Shown here piece after piece: positions 42,447 through 49,711 of a stretch of 64,000 bases of DNA. The stretch comes from a virus, in IMG/VR virus record IMGVR_UViG_3300029448_000010, positions 1 to 64,000 of that record, one strand, 5' to 3'. Made by a program: the position numbers and the translations under genes. The first letter of the stretch is position 1; the number at the start of each line of letters is the position of its first letter. The notes under the pieces are model-generated. The model had not been told where the DNA came from. It made no database searches and was given only the letters and a program-made list of their open reading frames with translations.

Positions 42447-42475
42447 ATTATCACCTTGTAATGATAATGGCTCCT

Positions 42476-42530
42476 GTATATGATATAGGCTCCCTCAAAG
42501 TTACGACCATATGGTTGTAAATCGGCTTTG
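42476..42530 (-). promoter_or_regulatory. Palindromic operator and promoter, copy 1
   Basis: Core ACCATATGGT at 42506-42515 with CAAAG (left) and CTTTG (right) arms. On the minus strand a TATA-like CCTATATCATATA lies about 20 bases downstream, before the gene at 42446. Confidence 0.75.
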
Positions 42531-42547
42531 GTAATTTGCGTTCTTAA

Positions 42548-42603
42548 AAAAATAGAAAAAAATGATGCAGGGCCGATTTAAGTCACCCTGCATCATTTTT
42601 TAC
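42548..42603 (-). terminator. Terminator of the gene ending at 42612
   Basis: Hairpin AATGATGCAGGG/CCCTGCATCATT with a 13-base loop and a minus-strand T-run. It sits directly before the next operator copy. Confidence 0.9.
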
Positions 42604-42611
42604 ATCAAACC

Positions 42612-42977
42612 TCATACATGCCATCGAATAGCCGTTTTTGGCATTGTCATCAGCAGTGAAAACGCTGCTTTGATATACGATTCTTCATTTTCTTTATCGA
42701 AGAAATCACAAGTTATCGACAATATTTCTTGAAGGTTTTCGGGAACATCACTGAAATTGATTGAGGGTTTCAATCCATTTTCAAGTACCAAGTTTTTGAA
42801 ATCTGCATACATTTTAATTCCATTATCGGACATCAAAGTTATTCCATCTCGTTCTCGGACACATTGACCACATAGAACAGTTATGTTGATTTCTGACAAT
42901 TCATCTTCATGTTCTGAACCATAAAACCCATAACTGACCGTTTCTCCACATTCGCACATACTCTCACACCATGACAT
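42612..42977 (-). CDS. Small zinc-binding protein, operator-controlled
   Basis: 121 residues. Cysteines in 'CESMCECGE' near residue 4 and 'CGQC' near residue 36 form a likely zinc site; a helical C-terminal part follows. It begins 'MSWCE', but without the rest of the late N-terminal signature. It is a stand-alone unit with its own operator (copy 2) and terminator. Function is unknown. Confidence 0.75.
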   Translation of the reverse strand: MSWCESMCECGETVSYGFYGSEHEDELSEINITVLCGQCVRERDGITLMSDNGIKMYADFKNLVLENGLKPSINFSDVPENLQEILSITCDFFDKENEESYIKAAFSLLMTMPKTAIRWHV

Positions 42978-43002
42978 ATTATCACCTATTAATATCTATT
43001 AT

Positions 43003-43060
43003 TGAAGATGATATAGGGCCGCTACAAAGTCACAACCATATGGTATTAGACTTTGAGCAT
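43003..43060 (-). promoter_or_regulatory. Palindromic operator and promoter, copy 2
   Basis: Core ACCATATGGT at 43035-43044, arms CAAAGT/ACTTTG. TATA-like CCCTATATCATC lies downstream on the minus strand, before the gene at 42977. Confidence 0.75.
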
Positions 43061-43540
43061 CCTTCGGAGAACAAAAAAAATAATGAAGAAAATCCGGTTA
43101 ATAGGTCAATCAACTACAATACTGCATTGTTTTTACCCATTTCTCTAGAACTATGGGACTATTTTTTAGCAGAATCACATGTAGTTATGTGATTGACTTT
43201 TCACCTTCATTTCTCCATATGGGAATTGAAAGGTGTTGGACAGGCTATCTTTTAGATTCCTGCATTGTGAGTGAATTATCTTGCATCACTAAGTTTGAAA
43301 GTCCGTTATGGATTTCATATATGAGGTCACAAACTACACAATCTATTCATTGACAGTCAATCAACGCCCTTTTGAGGAACATAGGCCAAGAGCCACTATT
43401 CTAACTCATTTGAGCATCGAATACTGGTTAGACTCGCCACCACAGCGATTAGTGCATACCTTACGCCCCTTCAAGCGCATTCGGTCACCAACTATCCCAA
43501 GAACCCGCTAAAGTACCTTGAGACAATAATATGGCACATT
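43061..43540. other. About 480 bases without a clear gene, possible non-coding RNA
   Basis: Preceded on the minus strand by operator copy 3 and a TATA-like box, yet only tiny frames follow (for example a 24-codon minus-strand frame at 43406-43480 encoding 'MRLKGRKVC...'). Three overlapping plus-strand frames look random. A hairpin TCACAT/ATGTGA lies at 43175-43192. The region may express a small RNA or short peptide. Confidence 0.4.
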
Positions 43541-43544
43541 ACCG

Positions 43545-43603
43545 TATATATCGGCTACTACAAAGTTACTACCATATGGTAGTGTACTTTGGTGATAGCC
43601 TAT
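43545..43603 (-). promoter_or_regulatory. Palindromic operator and promoter, copy 3
   Basis: Best palindrome of the set: core ACCATATGGT at 43571-43580 inside a near-perfect longer dyad (ACTACCATATGGTAGT with outer CAAAGT/ACTTTG). TATA-like CGATATATACGG lies downstream on the minus strand. Confidence 0.75.
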
Positions 43604-43610
43604 TTCAAAA

Positions 43611-43660
43611 AAAAAATAATAGAAAGCCGATGTAAGTCACTTTCTATTATTTTTTTATTT
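43611..43660 (-). terminator. Terminator of the unit ending at 43815
   Basis: Hairpin AATAATAGAAAG/CTTTCTATTATT with a loop nearly identical to that of the terminator at 42548 (CCGATGTAAGTCA), and a T-run on the minus strand. Confidence 0.85.
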
Positions 43661-43814
43661 TGGACACCCACTATGGCACTTTAGACGACCATGTTTCATC
43701 AGTTAATGTCAGACTACTGGCCAGTAGTCCAAATACACCGGATGAGTTTTTGTTTCCCCGTCATTTTTCTGTACCAAACTATTCGGTCAGATTGTGCCAC
43801 AGTGAGTGTGGAAT

Positions 43815-43991
43815 CTATTCATCCCATAAAGCCGCTCTGAAATGCTTTTCGTTGAATGTGTCGCTATCTTCACTTAGCATAGCACATAATTCATTCACTA
43901 GGTCTTCATGGCTTATTAGGCCATCAGACATAGTAACATGATTGAGTACTTTTACTAATGCGAGATAATGTCTTTTTGAAAACTTGCTCAT
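43815..43991 (-). CDS. Small hypothetical protein, 58 residues
   Basis: Helical protein starting 'MSKFSKRHYLALVKVLNH'. The start overlaps the stop of the gene upstream (ATGA), with GGAGATGAAGAAG as ribosome-binding site and spacer. It is the second gene of the unit driven by operator copy 4. It is not recognised. Confidence 0.65.
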   Translation of the reverse strand: MSKFSKRHYLALVKVLNHVTMSDGLISHEDLVNELCAMLSEDSDTFNEKHFRAALWDE

Positions 43992-44452
43992 TCTTCTTCA
44001 TCTCCTGATAGGTCTAAGTCCCGAATACACAATATAGCCGCAGTACGGTTTCTATCGAATGTGTCGTCATTATCGAATAGAGTTTCAGTCATTTTATGTA
44101 ATTGAAATGACACTACAAGTTTCATATCTTCATCCTTAATCAAGGGAAGTTGTTTCTGTAACTTCAATAATTTATTGATTCTGCCTCTAATCCATGCACG
44201 GTCAATCATTTTGTTACCTGTGCTACTAACTTCATCTATTTGCACAACTCCGACATCAGTACCAAACACAACATAATCAACGCATGTAATTGTTAATTTG
44301 TTAAGGCTCATAGTCCATTCAATATCCGTGCTTGTATCTCTTTCACTCCACATACTAACCATTGTGTTAGTATCTGTGAATTGATATACCATTTGTTTCT
44401 TGATTGTTCCATCATTATACACTGTATCGCCATAGGTAGTTATTATCTCCAT
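43988..44452 (-). CDS. Hypothetical protein, operator-controlled
   Basis: 154 residues, beta-rich N-terminal two thirds and a helical C-terminus ending 'GDEEE'. It starts right after a TATA-like box and operator copy 4, so the message may be nearly leaderless. Function is unknown. Confidence 0.75.
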   Translation of the reverse strand: MEIITTYGDTVYNDGTIKKQMVYQFTDTNTMVSMWSERDTSTDIEWTMSLNKLTITCVDYVVFGTDVGVVQIDEVSSTGNKMIDRAWIRGRINKLLKLQKQLPLIKDEDMKLVVSFQLHKMTETLFDNDDTFDRNRTAAILCIRDLDLSGDEEE

Positions 44453-44454
44453 GT

Positions 44455-44525
44455 TAATATGGCATATTGGGGGCTATTTAGGCTAGCACAAAGCCGCTAC
44501 CATATGGTTGTAAAATGTGCTTTGG
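44455..44525 (-). promoter_or_regulatory. Palindromic operator and promoter, copy 4
   Basis: Core ACCATATGGT at 44499-44508 with CAAAG/CTTTG arms further out. The minus strand has TATA-like CCTAAATAG and AATATGCCATATTAAC close to the ATG at 44452. Confidence 0.7.
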
Positions 44526-44540
44526 CGTTTGGCGTTCTTA

Positions 44541-44606
44541 AAAAAAAAGGGCTGGGAAAGGGGAATAGCGAGTAGGTTTCATTCTTCTCTCGCTATCCCC
44601 CTTTCT
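44541..44606 (-). terminator. Terminator of the gene ending at 44710
   Basis: Hairpin AAAGGGGAATAGCGAG/CTCGCTATCCCCCTT with a minus-strand T-run (A9 on plus) beyond it. Confidence 0.85.
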
Positions 44607-44709
44607 CTCATCTTATCGCATTGACTCTGTTCAGATTATTATAATTTTAACTGGTATTCCGATTGCCCGATGAGTATTAATTGGGGCCACAAAGGGTTTG
44701 AAGTGAGTA

Positions 44710-45237
44710 TCAGTGTGATTCCTCCGTTGAGTCCTCGTCACTTTCTTCATTGTCTGATGTTTCCTTAACTAGCGGAGTTATGTTAGTTAGTCCATCATCA
44801 GTCATTGTACCATCCCAACGGTCATCTTTCAATGCCGCCTTTAGTACTCTTACTGCTTTTGTTGCCATATCTTTTGCGTATGCGTCAATATCAGCGTAAA
44901 CACCGCCGGTTTTGCCATGAGGAAGCATAACTTCCAAAACAAGGTTAGCGTCAGTAATGGTTGCAAAGGCAGTTTGAATGCGGTTCTGAACAGAATCCAC
45001 AACAGCCTGTATTGCTGGCTCTAGTGTTGAGCCACGGCCCTTCTTGATAGGTGAGTTTGGCAGTGTTTTGCACAATGCCCTTACTGCCTCCCAAAAACGG
45101 TTCCTATCTTCATCAGATGCGGCATCGTCGCCAGCATCTAAGTTTACTGTAATTACATTAGTCATGGCTCCAGCGTCATTGTGCTGTAACCATGCTCTGA
45201 TTTCGTTAGACTTCATTATCCATTTATCGTTTTCCAT
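44710..45237 (-). CDS. Acidic protein, paralogue 2
   Basis: 175 residues from ATG at 45237 with GGAGATGAAAAG upstream; an extended frame to 45345 would run through the operator and is rejected. It is closely related to the protein at 45513-45998: both contain 'NDAGAMTNVI' and an identical stretch around 'WEAVRALCKTLPNSPIKKG', then 'HGKTGGVYADIDAYAK' and 'RWDGT'. The C-terminal 20 residues are strongly acidic. The duplicated, individually regulated genes suggest an abundant product. Function is unknown. Confidence 0.8.
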   Translation of the reverse strand: MENDKWIMKSNEIRAWLQHNDAGAMTNVITVNLDAGDDAASDEDRNRFWEAVRALCKTLPNSPIKKGRGSTLEPAIQAVVDSVQNRIQTAFATITDANLVLEVMLPHGKTGGVYADIDAYAKDMATKAVRVLKAALKDDRWDGTMTDDGLTNITPLVKETSDNEESDEDSTEESH

Positions 45238-45289
45238 TCTTTTCATCTCCTGTATTAAAATAACTCCTAATACCAACCTCAAACCCTTT

Positions 45290-45368
45290 GAGACAATAAT
45301 ATAGCACCCTGCGGTATATGTAGGGTTGAGCAAAGATACAACCATATGGTGTTAAGTGATTATGTAAT
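45290..45368 (-). promoter_or_regulatory. Palindromic operator and promoter, copy 5
   Basis: Core ACCATATGGT at 45341-45350. TATA-like CTACATATACCGC and a conserved downstream TATATTATTGTC lie toward the gene at 45237. Confidence 0.75.
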
Positions 45369-45409
45369 AATCATCGCTTTGCGACTTAACAGCCTATTAA
45401 AAAAATAAA

Positions 45410-45478
45410 AGGCTACAACCGGCATAGACTGAATTAACAGATTAGAACTAGTTTTTAATTAGTCTATGCCGGTCATAA
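45410..45478 (-). terminator. Terminator of the gene ending at 45513
   Basis: Hairpin ACCGGCATAGACT/AGTCTATGCCGGT extended by GAATTAA/TTAATT, with a minus-strand T-rich run at 45398-45410. Confidence 0.85.
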
Positions 45479-45512
45479 TGTAAGTGGGGCTACGGGGGAT
45501 ATTCCGCATCAA

Positions 45513-45998
45513 TCATTCTTCTTCTTCAACCTCCAGATTGAAGGTTTGAGCATTTAGTCCATCACGACTACCATCCCAAATACCATTCTTTAGACGCTTT
45601 TTGAGCGAACCTACAATAGTACTCGACATGTATGCTGAATACTCATCAGCAGTGAATAAACCACCGCCAGACTTACCGTGCTTCAATAATAGCATATTCA
45701 TGCTACCAGTAGCAAAAAAATCAGAGGCCGCCTGTGCGACTTCATCTGATATTGAGTCAAGAACCGCTTGAATTTCGGGAGCAAGTGTTGAACCCCTTCC
45801 TTTCTTAATTGGGCTATTTGGCAGTGTTTTACATAATGCTCTAACTGCTTCCCAAAATCTATCTCGGTCTTCATCTGTTGTTGCGCTATTACCTGCTTCA
45901 AGGTTAACTTGAATTACATTTGTCATAGCACCTGCGTCATTTTCATTTAGCCATGCACTTATCATGCTGGCTCTTTCTGTCCATTTCTCTATATCCAT
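45513..45998 (-). CDS. Acidic protein, paralogue 3
   Basis: 161 residues. Shares with the 44710-45237 product the N-terminal 'NDAGAMTNVI', the 'DRFWEAVRALCKTLPNS' block, 'LKHGKSGGGLF' and 'IWDGS', ending in acidic 'EVEEEE'. The two DNA copies differ at many synonymous sites, so the duplication is old and the protein conserved by selection. Controlled by operator copy 6. Function is unknown. Confidence 0.8.
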   Translation of the reverse strand: MDIEKWTERASMISAWLNENDAGAMTNVIQVNLEAGNSATTDEDRDRFWEAVRALCKTLPNSPIKKGRGSTLAPEIQAVLDSISDEVAQAASDFFATGSMNMLLLKHGKSGGGLFTADEYSAYMSSTIVGSLKKRLKNGIWDGSRDGLNAQTFNLEVEEEE

Positions 45999-46039
45999 TA
46001 ATAATCAACTCCTAATTGTGTTTGATTAATGCTTCAATC

Positions 46040-46135
46040 CCCCGAAGCAATAATATAGCCACTTAGGGTATAATTAGGCTAGTCGTTCATTCTTCACTGG
46101 CAAAGCACCTACCATATGGTTGTGAGTCGTAATTC
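46040..46135 (-). promoter_or_regulatory. Palindromic operator and promoter, copy 6
   Basis: Core ACCATATGGT at 46111-46120 with CAAAG on the left. TATA-like CCTAATTATACCC and the shared TATATTATTG follow on the minus strand before the gene at 45998. Confidence 0.7.
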
Positions 46136-46478
46136 GTCTATATAGATGGCCTTTATGACGATTAAAAACATTCGTTTTGGAGAATAAGGTATTTTTTAAT
46201 AATGAAAGATAACACTTTAATTGAGTTGATGCGATTATTTAGGTGATTTTGGCTTGTATGCGAAGTCACCTATATATTTTTAAAAAATCTATATAGGCCA
46301 ACATAGCAGTTTATACAACCATATGGCTTTGTACAAATTTTTTATTTGCCTATATTAACATTAAAATGCCCATATTTAGGTGTTAATTAGCCAATATTAA
46401 CATTTAAAGGTTAATTATTTCGCCATTATACCGGCATACTTATACCATAAACAGGACTCGCTTAATACGGGATTGATA
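46136..46478. other. Divergent intergenic region between early and late genes
   Basis: About 340 bases with no supported gene. It holds operator copy 7 (ACCATATGGC, one base off the consensus, 46318-46327), TATA-like CCTATATAG, and repeats of CCTATATTAACATT and CCAATATTAACATT near 46349-46405. It is the strand switch between minus-strand and plus-strand gene blocks and probably contains promoters in both directions. Confidence 0.5.
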
Positions 46479-46709
46479 GTGTCAGACGATAATGATGCAA
46501 TTAAACACCTTAATAATATAGTTAACATTATTACACCAATACTTTCGGATATTAAAACTAATACTGAATCAAAGACTAATATACAAGTTACACCGGATAA
46601 TAAGGTTAAATTAAAAGAAATAGCAAAGATGCTTAAAACATTAAAAGCAAAGATTATAGCATTATACCATCCAAAGCCCACTAAACAAACTTCATTAAAT
46701 ATAAAATAA
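46479..46709 (+). CDS. Small Lys-rich protein
   Basis: 76 residues from GTG at 46479 (a TTG at 46473 is also possible). 'IKHLNNIVNIITPILSDIK' is an amphipathic helix; the rest is basic. It lacks the late N-terminal signature. It is the first gene of the plus-strand block. Function is unknown. Confidence 0.6.
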   Translation: MSDDNDAIKHLNNIVNIITPILSDIKTNTESKTNIQVTPDNKVKLKEIAKMLKTLKAKIIALYHPKPTKQTSLNIK

Positions 46710-46842
46710 CATTAAATCATTAAGATTTTATTCTGGGAATACATTAATTAATAAAAAAATGCTGACGCTAGTGCCACAAAAATTCCGCCACAATTTTTCA
46801 AAAACGATTCTATTTTAAACAATTAACAGGAAAAGGATTAAT
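46710..46842 (+). promoter_or_regulatory. Probable late promoter
   Basis: AT-rich leader before the first signature-bearing late gene. CTATTTTAAAC at 46810-46820 is a TATA-like box about 25 bases ahead of the ATG at 46843, with AGGAAAAGG between. No accepted late consensus is available, so this is a guess from spacing. Confidence 0.4.
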
Positions 46843-47133
46843 ATGACATGGAAAAATAGTATTAAAAAAGCCAAAAAGGTTTATGTTGTCGTAAAGTTCG
46901 GAGCATATCATAATCCTAAAGACCTTAAATTGTCTGTCTTTGATGATAGGAAAAAGGCAGAAGAGGCTTTACAAAAAGTAACTTCATACAACGAAGATGG
47001 CAGTATAGATGACGGTAGTGGAAAAAGAACGAAAGGCGAGGCATATATTTACCAAACTTACATGAATGAAGATTTCCCAAATACACCTAGATTACTAACG
47101 CCACTCAAAGATAGACAACAGAAAAAGAAGTGA
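46843..47133 (+). CDS. Late protein with N-terminal W-signature (MTWKNSIKK)
   Basis: 96 basic residues. After the tag, 'VYVVVKFGAYHNPKDL' begins an alpha/beta body that resembles a small RNA-recognition-like or dodecin-like fold, uncertain. First of 20 late genes with the signature. Confidence 0.75.
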   Translation: MTWKNSIKKAKKVYVVVKFGAYHNPKDLKLSVFDDRKKAEEALQKVTSYNEDGSIDDGSGKRTKGEAYIYQTYMNEDFPNTPRLLTPLKDRQQKKK

Positions 47134-47138
47134 TTAAT

Positions 47139-47306
47139 ATGACACGCTGTAATTATTTAGAAGGCTGGTTCGATAAGGAATCTGCTAAATTAGACAAAGT
47201 TGAGAATGATTATGGTACTTGTTTAGTTACAGGTCAAAAGAAAAAGGCTACTACTTTAACTAAGGCTCAAGCATGGGCCAAAGTATTCAGGAGGAATAAG
47301 GTATGA
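47139..47306 (+). CDS. Small late protein without the signature
   Basis: 55 residues ('MTRCNYLEGWFDKES...'), basic at the end. The stop overlaps the next ATG, and GGAGG within its 3' end (47290-47294) is the ribosome-binding site of the next gene. It is not recognised. Confidence 0.65.
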   Translation: MTRCNYLEGWFDKESAKLDKVENDYGTCLVTGQKKKATTLTKAQAWAKVFRRNKV

Positions 47307-47815
47307 GTTGGCAAGATATAGTGAAAGTATCAATTACAGAGGGTCTATTCAATCAGACAAAAGAAAAGATGAGAGACATAAAAGCACAGTTAAGTGGTTT
47401 AGAGAATAGTTATACGAAAACGGCTTTAGACGAGATAGTTCATATCTATGAACAAGCAAAGAAGGCTCATAGGGAAAATAATAAAAAACTACTTGGATTT
47501 CATCTTAGAACAATGACAATAATAGGAAAAGACATATCAAACTACTTTGATGCACAAGATATAGTAAAAGGTTCAGATAATGAACGAAATATAAGTGCAG
47601 ATTCTTTTAGAGAATACGGAAAGGCTTCAAAGGAAAACCCTACATCTGCAAAAGACGATATTTCAACCCGTTCTCCTGAATTACAAAAAGGCGCACGGAC
47701 ATATCCACAAGGTATTGAAAAGGTAGGCAAGTTATTTTCTAAAGGAAAAATCGACATGAAGAGATATACAGAACTTCGTAAAGAATTACAGGAAATATTC
47801 GGAGTGGGGGAATAG
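47303..47815 (+). CDS. Late helical protein with W-signature (MSWQDIVKV)
   Basis: 170 residues, predicted helical throughout the first 100, then a polar linker and a helical end ('RYTELRKELQEIFG'). The last segment is a SHOCT-like motif (G-K-I-x-x-x-E-Y-x-x-L-K-x-x-L), seen here as 'SKGKIDMKRYTELRKEL'. It is a structural or internal virion candidate. Confidence 0.75.
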   Translation: MSWQDIVKVSITEGLFNQTKEKMRDIKAQLSGLENSYTKTALDEIVHIYEQAKKAHRENNKKLLGFHLRTMTIIGKDISNYFDAQDIVKGSDNERNISADSFREYGKASKENPTSAKDDISTRSPELQKGARTYPQGIEKVGKLFSKGKIDMKRYTELRKELQEIFGVGE

Positions 47816-47816
47816 T

Positions 47817-48467
47817 ATGAGTTGGAAAAATATACTAAAGAGAGAGAAAACACCCCTTGTCCCTGATGAAGCGATGTTTGATATTCCTACTGGGAATTTA
47901 AAAAGTCCTCCTGAAAGCAGGTATTTTGAAAATGCAAAGGTGACTTATATGGAATCTGGCCAATTTGTGTTTGATGAAATAGATAAAAGATATATAATGA
48001 CTGATAAATACAAAAGAGGTGAAGTAGCGGCAGATAGAGCAACTATGGGAGAAATGGATGGAAGACAAGTTGTTTCTTTTGCCCCCCGCAGAGTGGCGAA
48101 AGATGCCTTTATTAAAGTCTTTGACCCCTACATGGACTTTATGCAATCTTGGCATAATCTAGAAACTTTACAAGAAGCAAATAAAGAATGGGAATATCTA
48201 ACCCATAGAGTTATGCTCACTGTTCACACCGCATTAAACAATTTATTCCCAACAGTGGAAGACGCATACAAGTCTAGAAAGTTAAATGGTTTCTTACATT
48301 GGAAAGGTGAATACTATCAGAATCTAATGAATGAGAAACTACCTGATACTATGGAACAAATTAAACCAGCGAAGAAACAACCATCGAAGAAAGAGCCTCC
48401 AAAGAAAAGAGACTATATGGCTGAAAGAAGAGAAAAAATAAAGCGTCTTAGGAGGGATAGGAAATGA
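47817..48467 (+). CDS. Late protein with W-signature (MSWKNILKR)
   Basis: 216 residues. A beta-rich early part is followed by helices and a very basic tail ('KKQPSKKEPPKKRDY', 'RREKIKRLRRDRK'), which could contact packaged DNA. It overlaps the next gene by ATGA. Function is unknown. Confidence 0.75.
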   Translation: MSWKNILKREKTPLVPDEAMFDIPTGNLKSPPESRYFENAKVTYMESGQFVFDEIDKRYIMTDKYKRGEVAADRATMGEMDGRQVVSFAPRRVAKDAFIKVFDPYMDFMQSWHNLETLQEANKEWEYLTHRVMLTVHTALNNLFPTVEDAYKSRKLNGFLHWKGEYYQNLMNEKLPDTMEQIKPAKKQPSKKEPPKKRDYMAERREKIKRLRRDRK

Positions 48468-48784
48468 GTTGGAAAAATATACTCAAAGACTCAAAAGCCG
48501 CTAATGAAGCACTAGAGATGGATTTCTTTATGAATAATTTAGAAAAGGCTCTAAAGTATGAAACTCAAGATATTCGTTTTGCTGACTTTGGCACTAAACA
48601 AAAGGTGCTAGATATTGCTAAAAAAGATAATTATAACCTACGGAATGCGGATGGAGATTATCACTTTATGACTCTTTCCGTTTCTGATTCTGAAGTAACC
48701 TTTGATGTTAAAAGAGGATTCATAGGGATGATGGTAAGGTTTAGTTTTGAAGGCGATAAAGTCAAATTTAAAATAATTGGGTGA
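48464..48784 (+). CDS. Late protein with W-signature (MSWKNILKD)
   Basis: 106 residues. The first 18 bases of the gene are nearly identical to the start of the previous gene, but the rest is unrelated: a small alpha/beta domain ending 'FSFEGDKVKFKIIG'. It is not recognised. Confidence 0.75.
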   Translation: MSWKNILKDSKAANEALEMDFFMNNLEKALKYETQDIRFADFGTKQKVLDIAKKDNYNLRNADGDYHFMTLSVSDSEVTFDVKRGFIGMMVRFSFEGDKVKFKIIG

Positions 48785-48789
48785 TTAAG

Positions 48790-49038
48790 ATGACATGGGA
48801 AGATATAATTAAAGTTGGGAGCCAAACATTCGACTATCGAGAAAGAGCCGGACAACAAATGGTTGCGGATAGAAAAAAACAAGAGTTGGAAAAACTACGA
48901 CTTAAAACACAAAAAGAAATTAGCCAAATCTTGCGAGAAGTGCAGGAAAAACAAAAGTTGCTTGCTCAAAAGAAGAAGATACTAGAGGCAAAAGAAGTAG
49001 CAGATTTAGATGCTTTAGGTATCTCTTTAGGCAATTAG
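48790..49038 (+). CDS. Late coiled-coil protein with W-signature (MTWEDIIKV)
   Basis: 82 residues from ATG at 48790. Most of the protein is one charged coiled coil ('KKQELEKLRLKTQKEISQIL'). It could be a scaffold-type or bridging component. Confidence 0.75.
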   Translation: MTWEDIIKVGSQTFDYRERAGQQMVADRKKQELEKLRLKTQKEISQILREVQEKQKLLAQKKKILEAKEVADLDALGISLGN

Positions 49039-49046
49039 GTGATGCT

Positions 49047-49343
49047 ATGTCTTGGAAAGATTCTCTAAAGAAGTATAGAACCAATGTAAGTGGTTCAGGT
49101 ATGATTCCTTTAGACCATGTACTAAAAGACCATAGTGAATTAGGTTTGAAAATTAGAGGCCTTATGGGTGCAGTAGGTAGTCTTAGGAATAATATGCCAC
49201 GAAGCGTTAGTAAAGTGATGGTTAAGTTAGATAAAATAAAAGAAGAAATGTATAGAGTCGAACAACTTATTACTGCTATGAATGAGTCTTATTCTGCTAT
49301 GGATAAAGAAGATTGGCAAAAGACAATGGAGGACTTAGAATGA
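49047..49343 (+). CDS. Late helical protein with W-signature (MSWKDSLKK)
   Basis: 98 residues, helical ('RSVSKVMVKLDKIKEEMYRVEQLI'), acidic at the end. The stop overlaps the next ATG (ATGA). It is not recognised. Confidence 0.75.
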   Translation: MSWKDSLKKYRTNVSGSGMIPLDHVLKDHSELGLKIRGLMGAVGSLRNNMPRSVSKVMVKLDKIKEEMYRVEQLITAMNESYSAMDKEDWQKTMEDLE

Positions 49344-49711
49344 GTTGGTTTGATATTATTAAAATGATGACTCCTAGAGAGTTTTTACAGGCACTAAATC
49401 TAGATGGTGACATTAAAGGAAGTGTGGGTAAAGCAGGTACTAATATGTCATTACATCACGATGCTGGTTTTGTTAAAGTCAATCAATCTAAAAAAGGCCC
49501 GTACATCGTAAATGTTGATGGTGAAAGATTTACCGATTATAGTCTAAGTAAGATACTGCCTCAAGTTAAAGACCAAGTTAAAAAGTCCCAAACTTCTTAT
49601 ACAGATGTCTTGCTAAGAGAAGCAGGGGCGGTTAGTACGGCCACCCCTAGTATTATTAATGTAAGATATTCTAAGAAAAAGGAGGATGAGAAGGATGCCG
49701 TCACAGAGTAA
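49340..49711 (+). CDS. Late protein with W-signature (MSWFDIIKM)
   Basis: 123 residues from ATG at 49340; a longer TTG start is rejected because the signature begins here. The middle has a beta hairpin ('PYIVNVDGERFTDY'). It ends within the next gene by a 17-base overlap. Function is unknown. Confidence 0.75.
   Translation: MSWFDIIKMMTPREFLQALNLDGDIKGSVGKAGTNMSLHHDAGFVKVNQSKKGPYIVNVDGERFTDYSLSKILPQVKDQVKKSQTSYTDVLLREAGAVSTATPSIINVRYSKKKEDEKDAVTE

Noticed and set aside
42612-42977. Member of the W-signature set (begins MSWCE)
   Set aside because: The next residues do not match the pattern (no [I/V][L/I]K) and the gene is in the operator region, not the late block.
42971-43511. Three overlapping plus-strand frames as genes
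   Set aside because: Their products look random, they run against operator-driven units, have no ribosome-binding site, and one crosses the palindrome.
43660-43941. Plus-strand frame of 93 codons
   Set aside because: It covers the minus-strand gene at 43815-43991, which has a coupled start and a good ribosome-binding site.
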